Source: Geobacter sp. SVR
Lineage (GTDB): Bacteria; Desulfobacterota; Desulfuromonadia; Geobacterales; Pseudopelobacteraceae
Reading direction: 5' to 3'
DNA: 64,000 nt
Assembly (NCBI RefSeq): GCF_016865365.1
Contig: NZ_AP024469.1
Location: 4,653,361-4,717,360 of the forward strand
Below, piece by piece: positions 17,290 through 25,783 of this stretch (its first letter is position 1; every line of letters begins with the position of its first letter). The notes beneath the pieces were generated by a model that worked only from the letters and a program-made list of their open reading frames with translations, was not told where the DNA came from and did no database searches. A program made the position numbers and the translations under genes.

Positions 17290-19266
17290 CTACCCCGACA
17301 ACTCCTCCCACTCACCATACAACGCTTCCAGGCGCAGGTTCAGCTCGGCATGCTGCTCCCCGGCTACGGCACCGCGCTCGGGGTCGTCGAAGAAACCGGG
17401 GGCATTCATCTCTTCTTCCAGTTTTGCAACAGCCTTCTCGGTGCGGGCAATCTCCTGTTCGACCTCTCCCAGCCGTTTCTGACGCTTGTCGTCCTCGCGC
17501 TTGCGGCGCTTCTGCTCCTCGCGGTCGCGCAGGCGCTCCTCCTTCGTGACCGGCGGCAGCGGGGCCGGGTCGGCGGAGCGGGCTACCGTTTTGGCTATCT
17601 CGGCCTGAGGTGACTCAGAGACGGACGACCGCAGCGGCCGGGCCCCGGCCGCCGGTTCGCCGGCTGTCTGGGCCTTTTTCTCCAGATAGTACTCGTAATC
17701 ACCGTAGTAATCGGTCAACCCGCCCCCCTCCACCTCGATGATGCGGGTAGCCAGGCCATTGACGAAATAGCGGTCGTGAGACACGAACACAACCGTGCCG
17801 TCGAAGGAGCGCAGGGCATCCAGCAGCACCTCCTTGCTGAACAGGTCCAGGTGGTTGGTCGGTTCGTCCATCAGCAGCAGGTTGGAGGGGCGCAGAAGCA
17901 TCTTGGCCAGGGCCAGGCGGTTGCGCTCGCCCCCGGACAGCACGCCCACCCGCTTGTGGATGTCGTCTCCGGCGAACAGGAAGGCGGCCAGGATGTCCCG
18001 CAGCCGGGGCACCATCTCGTAGGGGGCGTCAGCGTAGATCTCGTCCCACACACTGCGCTCGAAGTCGAGCACGTTGGCCTGATCCTGGGCGAAATAGTCC
18101 ATATGGACGTTGTGGCCCGGCAACCGCTCCCCACCCTGGAACGGGGCGCCTGCCAGCACCGACATCAGGGTCGATTTGCCGGCCCCGTTATGGCCGACCA
18201 GGGCGACCCGCTCACCCTTCTCGATCACCAGGTCGACGCCGTTGAGCACAATTTTAGTGTCGTAGCCCTTGGTCAGGCGTTTCAGCTCCATCACGACCTT
18301 GCCGCTCTTGGGGGCGTCCGGGAACTGGAAACGGATGCGCTTGCGCTCGGGCGGGATCACGATGCGCTCGACCTTTTCCAACTGCTTGATGCGCGACTGG
18401 ACCAGGGAAGCCTTGTTGGCCTGGTAGCGGAAGCGGCGGATGAAATCCTCGGTCTTCTGCACCTCTTCATCCTGGAGGCGCTTGGCTTCGCGCAAGGCTG
18501 CCACGCGCTCCTCGCGCTGGTTCAGATAGCGGGTATAGCTGCAGTGGTAATCGGTGATGGTGTTGTTCCAGATCTCGGCGATGCGGCTGCAGACCTGGTC
18601 CATGAAGAAGCGGTCGTGTGAGACCAGGATCACCGAGCCGGGATAGCTGCAGAGATACTCTTCCAGCCAGTTGCGGGCCTCAATGTCCAGGTGGTTGGTC
18701 GGCTCGTCCAAGAGCAGCACGTCCGGCCGCTGCAGGAGCAGCCGGGCCAGGGCGATCCGCATCTGCCAGCCGCCGGAGAACTCGCCGCAATCGCGGTACC
18801 AGTCCTCCTGGGCAAACCCGAGCCCTTTCAGCACTGTGCCGATCTCGGCCTCCATGGTGTAGCCGCCGCGATGACGAAACTGCTCCTGCAGCTCGCCGTA
18901 GCGGTGGAGCGTCTGTTCGTGCTCGACCGAATCGTGGGGCTGCCGTTCCAGCTCCTGGCCCAGTCGGTGCAGTTCCTCTTCCATGGCCAGCAGCTCCCCG
19001 AAGGCGGAGCGCGCCTCGTGGAACAGCATTACGCCCGAGGTGACGATGCCGTCCTGGGGCAGGTACGAGGCCCGCGCACCGCGGGCGAATTGGATCTCAC
19101 CGCTGGAAGGTTCCGACTGGCCTGCGATAATCTTCATCAGGGTCGATTTGCCGGCGCCGTTTTCCCCTACCAGGGCGACCCGCTCGCCCTTTTTGAGGTG
19201 CCAGGAGATTTCGGTGAAAAGGGGGTTACCGGCGAAGTCTTTTGAAAGTTGTTTGAGATGGAGCAT
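17290..19266 (-). CDS. ABC-F family ATPase (translation-associated, YheS/Uup-like)
   Basis: The 658-residue protein has two ABC ATPase domains and no membrane segments, the layout of ABC-F proteins that act on the ribosome. Walker A motifs are GENGAGKST at 34-42 and GHNGAGKST in the second domain. Signatures are FSGGWQMR and LSGGERNR, each followed by an LLDEPTNHLD or LMDEPTNHLD Walker B. Between the domains is the basic P-site linker with REAKRLQDEEVQKTEDFIRR. The C-terminal 100 residues are a charged coiled coil. The in-frame extension upstream of 19266 lacks homology, so the start is placed at MLHLKQLSK. Antibiotic resistance is possible in the family but nothing here indicates it. Confidence 0.93.
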   Translation of the reverse strand: MLHLKQLSKDFAGNPLFTEISWHLKKGERVALVGENGAGKSTLMKIIAGQSEPSSGEIQFARGARASYLPQDGIVTSGVMLFHEARSAFGELLAMEEELHRLGQELERQPHDSVEHEQTLHRYGELQEQFRHRGGYTMEAEIGTVLKGLGFAQEDWYRDCGEFSGGWQMRIALARLLLQRPDVLLLDEPTNHLDIEARNWLEEYLCSYPGSVILVSHDRFFMDQVCSRIAEIWNNTITDYHCSYTRYLNQREERVAALREAKRLQDEEVQKTEDFIRRFRYQANKASLVQSRIKQLEKVERIVIPPERKRIRFQFPDAPKSGKVVMELKRLTKGYDTKIVLNGVDLVIEKGERVALVGHNGAGKSTLMSVLAGAPFQGGERLPGHNVHMDYFAQDQANVLDFERSVWDEIYADAPYEMVPRLRDILAAFLFAGDDIHKRVGVLSGGERNRLALAKMLLRPSNLLLMDEPTNHLDLFSKEVLLDALRSFDGTVVFVSHDRYFVNGLATRIIEVEGGGLTDYYGDYEYYLEKKAQTAGEPAAGARPLRSSVSESPQAEIAKTVARSADPAPLPPVTKEERLRDREEQKRRKREDDKRQKRLGEVEQEIARTEKAVAKLEEEMNAPGFFDDPERGAVAGEQHAELNLRLEALYGEWEELSG

Positions 19267-19348
19267 AGGGGTTCTTGTATCATCGGCGGGAAATGGCGGC
19301 AAGCAGAAGATGGCGGTTCCAGGAAGCACATCATGGCAGGGATTGATC

Positions 19349-19873
19349 TCAGGCCACCGCGATTCCCATTTCATCCGCCACTTCGCGGTAGATTCTGAGC
19401 GCCTCGGCATTGAAGGGCACGAAGATGATCCGCTCCAGATAATCCGCTTCGGCTTCCGCGCGCGCCACCGACAGGGCGATGCGGGTGGCCTTCAGCAGGG
19501 GATAGCCGTACACGCCGCAGCTGATGGCAGGGAAGGCGATGCTCTTCAGGTCGTTGACGCGCGCCAGCAGGAACGAGTTCAGGTAACAGGAGCGCAACAG
19601 TTCCGACTCACACCGGGTGCCGTCATGCCAGACCGGCCCCACGGTATGGATCACGTACCGGGCCGGCAGGCGGTAGCCCTTGGTGATCTTGGCATCGCCG
19701 GTCTCGCAGCCGTGCAGGGTGCGGCACTCGGCCAGCAGTTCCGGCCCGGCCGCCCAATGGATGGCCCCGTCCACACCGCTACCCCCCAGTAGCGACGTAT
19801 TGGCGGCATTGACGATGGCATCCACTCGGAAGGTGGTGATGTCGCCGTGTGTGATGCTGATCCGTGCGCCCAT
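19349..19873 (-). CDS. Macrodomain protein (O-acetyl-ADP-ribose deacetylase type)
   Basis: The 174-residue protein is a stand-alone macrodomain of the MacroD/YmdB class, which removes ADP-ribose from proteins or hydrolyses O-acetyl-ADP-ribose. Signature blocks are HGDITTFRVDAIVNAANTSLLGGSGVDGAIH at 9-39, the ligand loop AISCGVYGYPLLKA near 119-132 and VIHTVGPVWHDG near 73-84. A GGAGGTACCACC site precedes the ATG. It is encoded 83 bases upstream of the ABC-F gene on the same strand and may be co-transcribed. No ADP-ribosyltransferase toxin is adjacent, so a housekeeping role is more likely than a toxin-antitoxin pair. Confidence 0.93.
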   Translation of the reverse strand: MGARISITHGDITTFRVDAIVNAANTSLLGGSGVDGAIHWAAGPELLAECRTLHGCETGDAKITKGYRLPARYVIHTVGPVWHDGTRCESELLRSCYLNSFLLARVNDLKSIAFPAISCGVYGYPLLKATRIALSVARAEAEADYLERIIFVPFNAEALRIYREVADEMGIAVA

Positions 19874-20137
19874 GGTGGTACCTCCGGCTCGATATGCTCT
19901 CTGAATCCGCCTTCATCTATCCAGCCGAAAACCGTCTGCGGGCCTTTCCGCCGCAGAACGTTCAGCGGTTCAAGACCAATTCTGGCACATTTTTGCCGGA
20001 ATGCATACGTGCGGTTGGGAATATCTTGCACTTTACCGGTGGAATGCTACTATTCGGTCATCCTCGCGCCACCTTCCACCCCCACTGCATTCCGGCTTCC
20101 GTTGCAGACTGCCGCCCTGCGGCACCAGGAGGGCATC

Positions 20138-20533
20138 ATGCCCTTTCCCCGCCGAAAAACCAAGCTTCACGGGATACTGCTCGAACACCCGTCCGACGGC
20201 GACGAGCGCTGCCAGGCCTGTGGCGGCGCCTGCTGCCGCTCCTTTTCGGATGTAGAGGTCACCTGGGAGGAATTCCAGCGTCTCCGCAGCCTCGGCGCCA
20301 GAGGTCTGCAGCTTTCCCTGTCCGGCCCCCACCGCCTGATTATCGACTACAACTGCGAATTCCTGATCGAAGGGCGCTGCTCGATCTACGCCGCCCGGCC
20401 CGAAATCTGCCGTCGCTTTACCTGCGCCGAGGCCTCCGGAACGGCAAAGGCCCATCAGAACGAATCCGATGGGCCTTCGACAGGTTCACCATACCGGCCG
20501 GCAGTGATCGATCAGCCTTTGATCGCCCCCTGA
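20138..20533 (+). CDS. YkgJ family cysteine-cluster protein
   Basis: The 131-residue protein has the YkgJ-type zinc/iron-cluster pattern: CQACGGACCRSF near 27-38, DYNCEFLIEGRCSIYAARP near 70-88 and EICRRFTC near 89-96. The family probably binds a metal or Fe-S cluster through these cysteines; its function is unknown. The start follows AGGAGGGCATC directly. After the last conserved cysteine the frame continues 35 residues across a hairpin (20447-20477) and overlaps the end of the convergent ferredoxin gene. The tail is low in conserved character and may be accidental read-through. Confidence 0.8.
   Translation: MPFPRRKTKLHGILLEHPSDGDERCQACGGACCRSFSDVEVTWEEFQRLRSLGARGLQLSLSGPHRLIIDYNCEFLIEGRCSIYAARPEICRRFTCAEASGTAKAHQNESDGPSTGSPYRPAVIDQPLIAP
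20447..20477. terminator. Terminator hairpin inside the tail of the ykgJ-like frame
   Basis: AAGGCCCATC (20447-20456) pairs perfectly with GATGGGCCTT (20468-20477). It lies 35 bases beyond the ferredoxin-like gene on the minus strand and inside the last codons of the plus-strand gene. It probably ends the minus-strand transcript and may act both ways; T-runs are short. Confidence 0.55.
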
Positions 20534-21264
20534 ATGCCGATGGTCACCTCGTTGTAGGGAATCTGCTTGCCGCTGGCTGCCAGGGCCTGGCGGGCAGCCA
20601 TGGCAATGCCGCCACAGCAGGGCACTTCCATCTTCAGGACCGTAATGCTTTTGATGTCCGACTTGGTGAAAAGCTCGGTCAGTTTCTGCACATAGAAGTT
20701 GTTATCGTCCAGTTTGGGACAGCCCATTACGACCGCCTTCCCCTTCAGGAAGTCCTCGTGGTAGCCGGCATAGGCCACCGGGACGCAGTCGGCGGTGATC
20801 AGCAGGTCGGCCCCCTGGAAGTAAGGTGCGGTCGTCGGCACCAGGTGCAGCTGCACCGGCCACTGGGCCAGCTGGCTCTGGCGGCTGCCGGCGGGCTGAT
20901 CGGCCGGGGCCTGCTGCGGCCGGGCAAAGCTCATGGCGCGGGAACCGGGACAACCGCCACCGCCGTGGTGATGCGGGGCCGGGGCAGCGGGTGCCGGCTG
21001 GTGATGCACCGAGGCGGGTTTACCCTGCGCAGCCAGATGCTGTTCCACCGCGGCCTCGTCAAAGGCATCGGCCTCGCGCTCCTCAACGGTGATCGCATCC
21101 TGGGGGCATTCCCCCAGACAGGCGCCCAGACCGTCGCAGAGATTGTCCGCTGCCAGCACCGCTTTGCCATTGACGATCGTAATAGCCCCTTCGGCGCAGG
21201 ACGGCACGCACAGTCCGCACCCGTCGCATTTTTCCTGATCGATTTTTACGATTTTCCTCAACAT
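20512..21264 (-). CDS. Ferredoxin-like protein with N-terminal Fe-S clusters and C-terminal CCGG domain
   Basis: The 250-residue protein begins with a bacterial ferredoxin domain. The first motif is CDGCGLCVPSC (a canonical CxxCxxCxxxC). The second reads CDGLGACLGECP, where the second cysteine is Leu, a pattern suited to a 3Fe-4S or partial cluster. A Pro/His/Gly-rich linker with HHHGGGGC follows. The C-terminal half ends with VPCCGGIAMAARQAL, a conserved cysteine pair of unknown role. AGAGGAGAACGAATTA precedes the ATG at 21264. It is 80 bases downstream of a ygbA-like gene under a possible nitric-oxide regulator site, so a role in nitrosative stress or electron transfer is plausible but unproven. 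Confidence 0.8.
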   Translation of the reverse strand: MLRKIVKIDQEKCDGCGLCVPSCAEGAITIVNGKAVLAADNLCDGLGACLGECPQDAITVEEREADAFDEAAVEQHLAAQGKPASVHHQPAPAAPAPHHHGGGGCPGSRAMSFARPQQAPADQPAGSRQSQLAQWPVQLHLVPTTAPYFQGADLLITADCVPVAYAGYHEDFLKGKAVVMGCPKLDDNNFYVQKLTELFTKSDIKSITVLKMEVPCCGGIAMAARQALAASGKQIPYNEVTIGIQGAIKG

Positions 21265-21344
21265 TAATTCGTTCTCCTCTTCTTTTTTATAATTAAGCTG
21301 AAACTTTTTCTCTGTGTTTCTCTGTGGCAGATGTTCTTTCGTTT

Positions 21345-21701
21345 TCAGAAAAAGTAATGCCAGACGTAATCCAGCCGGCCCCGCAGCATCAGCTTCATGC
21401 CGGAATAGGCCATGATCTCCTTGACCTTCGCCAAGTTGGCCTTGTTGTAGCAATGGGTCTTGCAGTGCTTGCAGGTCGGTTTGTTGGCTTCCAGGGGGCA
21501 TTTGATCCGCCTGGTGACGGCGTACTGCATGAAGGTGGAGCATTCGGGGCAGAGGCGACGCTCCCCCAGACCTGCCGGCAGGCTGAACGGAGCCCGTTCG
21601 ACCACACCATGTTTGCCCTTGCAGTAAACCTCGACAAACTTACCGATCAGCTTGATATCCTTTTTTTGAAGCTTCGTGAGCGTTTCCATGGTTGTGATCA
21701 T
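21345..21701 (-). CDS. YgbA-like (nitrous-oxide-stimulated promoter) family protein
   Basis: The 118-residue product matches the YgbA_NO family, named for its nitric-oxide-responsive expression in other bacteria; its biochemical role is unknown. It has many cysteines in pairs: LCPECSTFMQY near 50-60 and CPLEANKPTCKHCKTHCY near 68-85, which suggests metal or Fe-S binding. The C-terminus reads AYSGMKLMLRGRLDYVWHYF. It precedes the ferredoxin-like gene on the same strand by 80 bases, and an HcpR-like sequence lies 24 bases before its start, consistent with NO control. Confidence 0.82.
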   Translation of the reverse strand: MITTMETLTKLQKKDIKLIGKFVEVYCKGKHGVVERAPFSLPAGLGERRLCPECSTFMQYAVTRRIKCPLEANKPTCKHCKTHCYNKANLAKVKEIMAYSGMKLMLRGRLDYVWHYFF

Positions 21702-21724
21702 GCCCGGTTTCCCGGAAATCTTAC

Positions 21725-21738
21725 ATGACTCAGGTCAA
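21725..21738 (-). promoter_or_regulatory. HcpR/FNR-like site upstream of ygbA
   Basis: The minus strand reads TTGACCTGAGTCAT, matching TTGAC-N4-GTCAA at nine of ten positions. HcpR, a CRP/FNR-family nitrosative-stress regulator of deltaproteobacteria, uses such palindromes. The site sits only 24 bases from the start codon, closer than usual for activation, so the mechanism is unclear. Confidence 0.5.
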
Positions 21739-21871
21739 AAACCAGTTTTTTCATCTGGGGTGGGGGCTTGGAATGAAATAAAGAAGGTATCGGACACACA
21801 GCATGCGATGATATGAGCGACGGCCTATTTGTCTGCCCGACAATTTACAGCGAGAGGGAGAACAGCGGCAG

Positions 21872-22399
21872 TTAGCGAGAATGGATTGTTTCGTAGGATT
21901 CCCCGGCCTTCTTCTGCATGTCGATTTGTCGCAGGATTATTTTTTCCAGTTGGACAACGGAGAGATGTCCCAATATTTTATCCCGGATGACGCCATGCGC
22001 ATCGATGACATAAATGGTCGGGAAACCCCGAACCCGATATCGCTCAAGCAGTGCCGCCTGCTCGTCCGCAACCATGGGGAAGGTCAGCCCGTTACTTCGG
22101 GCATAAGCGCCGGCAACCTCTTTGCTATCGCCACAATTTACAGCCAACACCTCTAGTTTTTTGTCGTATGCACGGTATAACGGTTCGACGAGTTTCAGGC
22201 TGTCTCCGCAACAGGAATTCGTCCAGAAATAGAGGATCGTTATTTTTCCTTTGTTCCGGCTGAGACTGATTGGCCTCCCGGAGAGGTCGGAGACGGAGAA
22301 CTCGGGAGCGGCATCGCCCTTTTGTAAAGCCTGTTTAGAATTGCAACCGCCAAAAAACAGGACACAAAAAACTATCAACACTATCGTACTATATCGCAT
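21872..22399 (-). CDS. TlpA-type thioredoxin-fold lipoprotein with atypical active site
   Basis: The 175-residue protein has a lipoprotein signal with lipobox FFGGC (Cys19) and a TlpA/ResA-like thioredoxin fold: GDAAPEFSVSDLSGRPISL near 28-46, ITILYFWTN near 53-61, VRGFPTIYVID near 136-146. The active site, normally WCxxC, reads Ser-Cys63-Cys64-Gly-Asp, so the resolving cysteine is missing and two cysteines sit together. This probably changes or abolishes dithiol oxidoreductase activity. The ATG at 22399 has an AGGAG site ten bases upstream. No cytochrome maturation genes are adjacent. Confidence 0.82.
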   Translation of the reverse strand: MRYSTIVLIVFCVLFFGGCNSKQALQKGDAAPEFSVSDLSGRPISLSRNKGKITILYFWTNSCCGDSLKLVEPLYRAYDKKLEVLAVNCGDSKEVAGAYARSNGLTFPMVADEQAALLERYRVRGFPTIYVIDAHGVIRDKILGHLSVVQLEKIILRQIDMQKKAGESYETIHSR

Positions 22400-22755
22400 C
22401 CAATTGACTCTCCTGAGGGACTTTGCGCGGGCTCCCGGGAAATGCACGTATTTTGACAACGACTACGTTATAGGATGGAGCATGCGCCGTCAAGGAAGTC
22501 CCTTGCCCGCCAAAAACGGCTAAAGCTATCAATTCCAGCCTTCAGTGGATCAACCCACAGCGCCCCATTGGCCTTCGTTTTCCACATCATATGTTGACAG
22601 GAAGCCGGGATTAATGCTGCAATTGAAACGCGGCCGATGTCGGTGGAGGACGCCCATTACCAGACACACTTCTGCAGCAACAGCAACCGCGTCACCCTCA
22701 ACCGCGCACAGGGCAATATCGAAAAATTTAATCATTTCACAGCAGGAGAACGAAG
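22400..22755. other. Gene-free stretch between tlpA-like and MOSC genes
   Basis: This divergent region must carry promoters for both neighbours, but I could not assign -35/-10 elements with confidence. A 40-codon plus-strand segment at about 22637-22755 reads like a protein tail with paired HYQTHFC-like residues but has no recognisable family. It may be chance or the remnant of a lost gene. Confidence 0.4.
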
Positions 22756-23184
22756 ATGGCTCAGGTAGTGGCGGTCTGCATCAGCGAGAAAAAAGGGGAA
22801 CGCAAAAAGCCGGTCAAATCGGTGGAACTGCGTGAAAATCACGGCATCGTCGGCGATGCCCATGCCGGCGAATGGCACCGCCAGGTTAGCCTGCTTGCCC
22901 AGGAGAGCATCGACAAGATGCGTGCGCTCGGCCTGGATGTGGATGCCGGTGATTTCGCCGAAAACATCACCACACAGGGTATCGAGCTGGTTTCACTGCC
23001 GATCGGCGCGCGGCTGGAGGTGGGTGGGACACTGCTGGAGGTTACCCAGATCGGCAAGGAATGCCATACCCGCTGCGCGATCTACTACCAGGCCGGCGAC
23101 TGCGTCATGCCCAAGGAGGGCATCTTTGCCCGGGTGATCACCGGCGGGATTATTCGGCCGGGAGATCAGGTGCAGGCTGCGTAA
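22756..23184 (+). CDS. MOSC domain-containing protein
   Basis: The 142-residue protein is a minimal MOSC domain, a fold related to the C-terminal part of molybdenum cofactor sulfurase that binds pyranopterin and carries sulfur on a cysteine. It shows VELRENHGIVGDAHAG near 24-39, DFAENITTQGIEL near 66-78 and the conserved Cys in GKECHTRCAIYYQAG near 99-113. AGGAGAACGAAG precedes the start. Stand-alone MOSC proteins in Geobacteraceae often accompany moa genes, but none is adjacent here. A role in cofactor or sulfur transfer is inferred from the family. Confidence 0.9.
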   Translation: MAQVVAVCISEKKGERKKPVKSVELRENHGIVGDAHAGEWHRQVSLLAQESIDKMRALGLDVDAGDFAENITTQGIELVSLPIGARLEVGGTLLEVTQIGKECHTRCAIYYQAGDCVMPKEGIFARVITGGIIRPGDQVQAA

Positions 23185-23426
23185 ATTCCTGAGTCCGGAT
23201 ACCGGAGCAGCTCCGCGGTTCGGGAACATGCGGCCCGGCAGACGACGAAATCATTCGAAAGCCGAATTTTCGAGACCCCTTAACTGTAAGGACGGCCGGC
23301 CATCTTCCGAGCAGTCTGCAAGAGAACCTCTGATCATATCGTAACATTTTTTCCTTTGCCTCCCCTCTTCCTTTACGGGTAAGATAGCGACATTTATCCG
23401 CCTGCCGAGGAACACCAAAACCTATT

Positions 23427-25772
23427 ATGACCGCCAAAGAACAGCAGAAAGAAAAACTCACCAAGGAACTGCAGGGCATGGGGCTCACGACCGTCGGCGC
23501 CTTTATCCTGCTGTCGTTTTTGACCTTCAATGCCGCGGACGTTTCCTGGAACAGTTACTCCAACGAAGGGGGCATCCATAACCTGGGGGGACGCCTGGGC
23601 GCCCAGGTGGCGGATCTGTTCTTCATCTGCTTCGGTCTGGCTTCCTACCTGATCCCACTGGCGCTGCTGTACATGGCTTACACCCTGTTCCGCTTCAAGG
23701 AGATCCGCTTGCGGCGCTACAAGCTCCTGGCCTTTGCCGGGTTGACCTTCTGTCTCTGCACCCTGTTCGCCTTCTTCCGCGGCACCACCGAATTCCTGGG
23801 CCAGCAGGTGGCCACCGGAGGTGCGGTGGGCGTTATCACCGCACGGGCCCTGAAAGGGGCGGTCGGCACCACCGGCGCCATGCTGCTGCTGTTGCCGCTT
23901 CTGGCCGCATCGATCATGATCCTGTCCAAGTTCTCCTTTGTGCTGTTCGCCGGCTGGTGGTGGGAAAACCTGAAGCACAAGTGGGCGGCCTGGCGGGAGC
24001 GTCGGGAGCTGAATCAGCAGGAGCAGCAGCGTGAAAAGGCCAAACAGGAGGGCATGCCGACGCCGAACCTCGCGGCCGGCCCCGTGATCAAGCCGGCCTC
24101 CCCGCCGCCGGCACGGCCCAATGTTTTCAAGAAGGAAAAGGAGAAGAAAAAGGAAGCCGTCAAGACTGCCGCCGTGCAGGAAACCTTCGAATTTCTCAAG
24201 GCCGACGGCGATTTCCGCACCCCACCATTCTCGCTGCTGGATTTGCCTCCCGCCACCGAGAAGAAGCTCGACCGCGACGCCCTGACCATGAATGCCCGCC
24301 TGCTGGAGAAGAAGCTCAAGGATTACGGCATCGACGGCGAGGTGGTCGAGATCTGCCCCGGTCCGGTCATCACCATGTACGAGTTCTCGCCGGCGCCCGG
24401 TATCAAGATCAGCCGCATTGCCGGCCTGTCCGACGACCTGACCATGGCCCTGCAGGCCATGTCGATCCGCATCGTGGCCCCCATTCCCGGTAAAGGGGTG
24501 GTGGGGATCGAGGTCCCCAACCGCGACCGCGAGATGGTCTTTTTGAACGAAATCTTCAACTGCGACGAGTTCCATCACAACCGGATGAAACTGCCGCTGG
24601 CCCTGGGCAAGGACATTGCCGGTGTTCCGGTGGTGACCGACCTGGCCAAGGCGCCGCACCTGCTGGTGGCCGGCTCTACCGGCTCCGGCAAGTCGGTCTC
24701 GATCAACACCATGATCCTCTCCCTGCTCTACACCGCCACCCCCAACGATGTGCGCATGATCATGGTCGATCCCAAGATGCTGGAGTTCTCGATGTACGAG
24801 GGCATCCCCCATCTGCTGCTGCCGGTGGTGACCGAGCCCAAGAAGGCCTCCCTGGCCCTGAAATGGGCGGTCAACGAGATGGAACGGCGCTACAAGCTGA
24901 TGTCGGACAAGGGTGTCCGCAACATCGAGTCCTACAACAAGAAACTGGCCGGCGAGGCCCTGGAAGTGTTGAACAGCACGCCGGACGATGAGATTATCGA
25001 GGAGTTGGAGGAGATCGTCGAAGGGGAAGGGGAACCCCAGGCAGATTCGATCCCGTTCGTGGTGGACGAGGGGGAGGCGCTCGAACACACCCATCTGCCT
25101 TACATCGTGGTGGTGGTGGACGAGTTGGCCGATCTGATGATGGTGGCCGGCCGCGAGGTGGAAGAGCATATTGCCCGCCTGGCCCAAAAGGCCCGCGCCT
25201 CCGGGATTCACCTGATCCTGGCTACCCAGCGCCCCTCGGTAGATGTCATCACCGGTCTGATCAAGGCCAACCTGCCGTCGCGCATCTCGTTCCAGGTCAC
25301 CTCCAAGGTGGATTCGCGCACCATTCTCGATACCAACGGCGCCGAGGCGCTGCTCGGCGCGGGGGACATGCTCTACATGCCGCCGGGCACCTCCCGTCTG
25401 AACCGCATCCACGGCGCCTTTGTCTCGGATGCCGAAGTGCAGCGGGTGGTCGATTTCCTCAAGAAACAGGGCAAGCCGGTCTACGACAAATCCATCATGG
25501 AGATGAAGGACGCCGACGAACGCGGCAGCGATGGAGAGCAGGAAGAGTTGGACGAGCGCTGGGAAGATGCCCTGCGTCTGGTGGCTGACACACGCCAGGC
25601 CAGCATTTCCATGGTCCAGCGCCGCCTGAGGATCGGCTACAACCGCGCCGCCCGGATCGTGGAGATGATGGAGCAGGAAGGAATGATCGCCCCCAGCGAC
25701 GGCACCAGCAAACCGCGCGAGATCTACCTCGACATCATCAATGCCTATCTGAATTCGCAGCTGACCCGCTGA
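23427..25772 (+). CDS. ftsK: FtsK/SpoIIIE DNA translocase
   Basis: This 781-residue protein is the septal DNA pump that moves chromosome termini and activates dif recombination at division. Residues about 20-190 contain four hydrophobic membrane segments. A charged Pro/Lys-rich linker (200-270) follows, then the motor: a beta-domain from about 285, Walker A GSTGSGKS near 416 and Walker B VVVVDELADLMM near 562. The C-terminal winged-helix gamma domain from about 715 (ISMVQRRLRIGYNRAARIVEMME) reads KOPS sequences. Length is typical of short-linker FtsK. The long open frame antisense to it is a shadow. An amidase gene follows 11 bases downstream. Confidence 0.96.
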   Translation: MTAKEQQKEKLTKELQGMGLTTVGAFILLSFLTFNAADVSWNSYSNEGGIHNLGGRLGAQVADLFFICFGLASYLIPLALLYMAYTLFRFKEIRLRRYKLLAFAGLTFCLCTLFAFFRGTTEFLGQQVATGGAVGVITARALKGAVGTTGAMLLLLPLLAASIMILSKFSFVLFAGWWWENLKHKWAAWRERRELNQQEQQREKAKQEGMPTPNLAAGPVIKPASPPPARPNVFKKEKEKKKEAVKTAAVQETFEFLKADGDFRTPPFSLLDLPPATEKKLDRDALTMNARLLEKKLKDYGIDGEVVEICPGPVITMYEFSPAPGIKISRIAGLSDDLTMALQAMSIRIVAPIPGKGVVGIEVPNRDREMVFLNEIFNCDEFHHNRMKLPLALGKDIAGVPVVTDLAKAPHLLVAGSTGSGKSVSINTMILSLLYTATPNDVRMIMVDPKMLEFSMYEGIPHLLLPVVTEPKKASLALKWAVNEMERRYKLMSDKGVRNIESYNKKLAGEALEVLNSTPDDEIIEELEEIVEGEGEPQADSIPFVVDEGEALEHTHLPYIVVVVDELADLMMVAGREVEEHIARLAQKARASGIHLILATQRPSVDVITGLIKANLPSRISFQVTSKVDSRTILDTNGAEALLGAGDMLYMPPGTSRLNRIHGAFVSDAEVQRVVDFLKKQGKPVYDKSIMEMKDADERGSDGEQEELDERWEDALRLVADTRQASISMVQRRLRIGYNRAARIVEMMEQEGMIAPSDGTSKPREIYLDIINAYLNSQLTR

Positions 25773-25783
25773 GGAGAGAACCG

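Noticed and set aside
19349..19873. Macrodomain as antitoxin of a DarTG-like pair
   Set aside because: No DarT-type ADP-ribosyltransferase gene is adjacent; the neighbours are an ABC-F ATPase and a YkgJ-like gene.
23394..25412. 672-codon minus-strand open frame opposite ftsK
   Set aside because: The plus strand encodes full-length FtsK with all motifs; the antisense product is repetitive His/Gly/Gln-rich sequence without homology.
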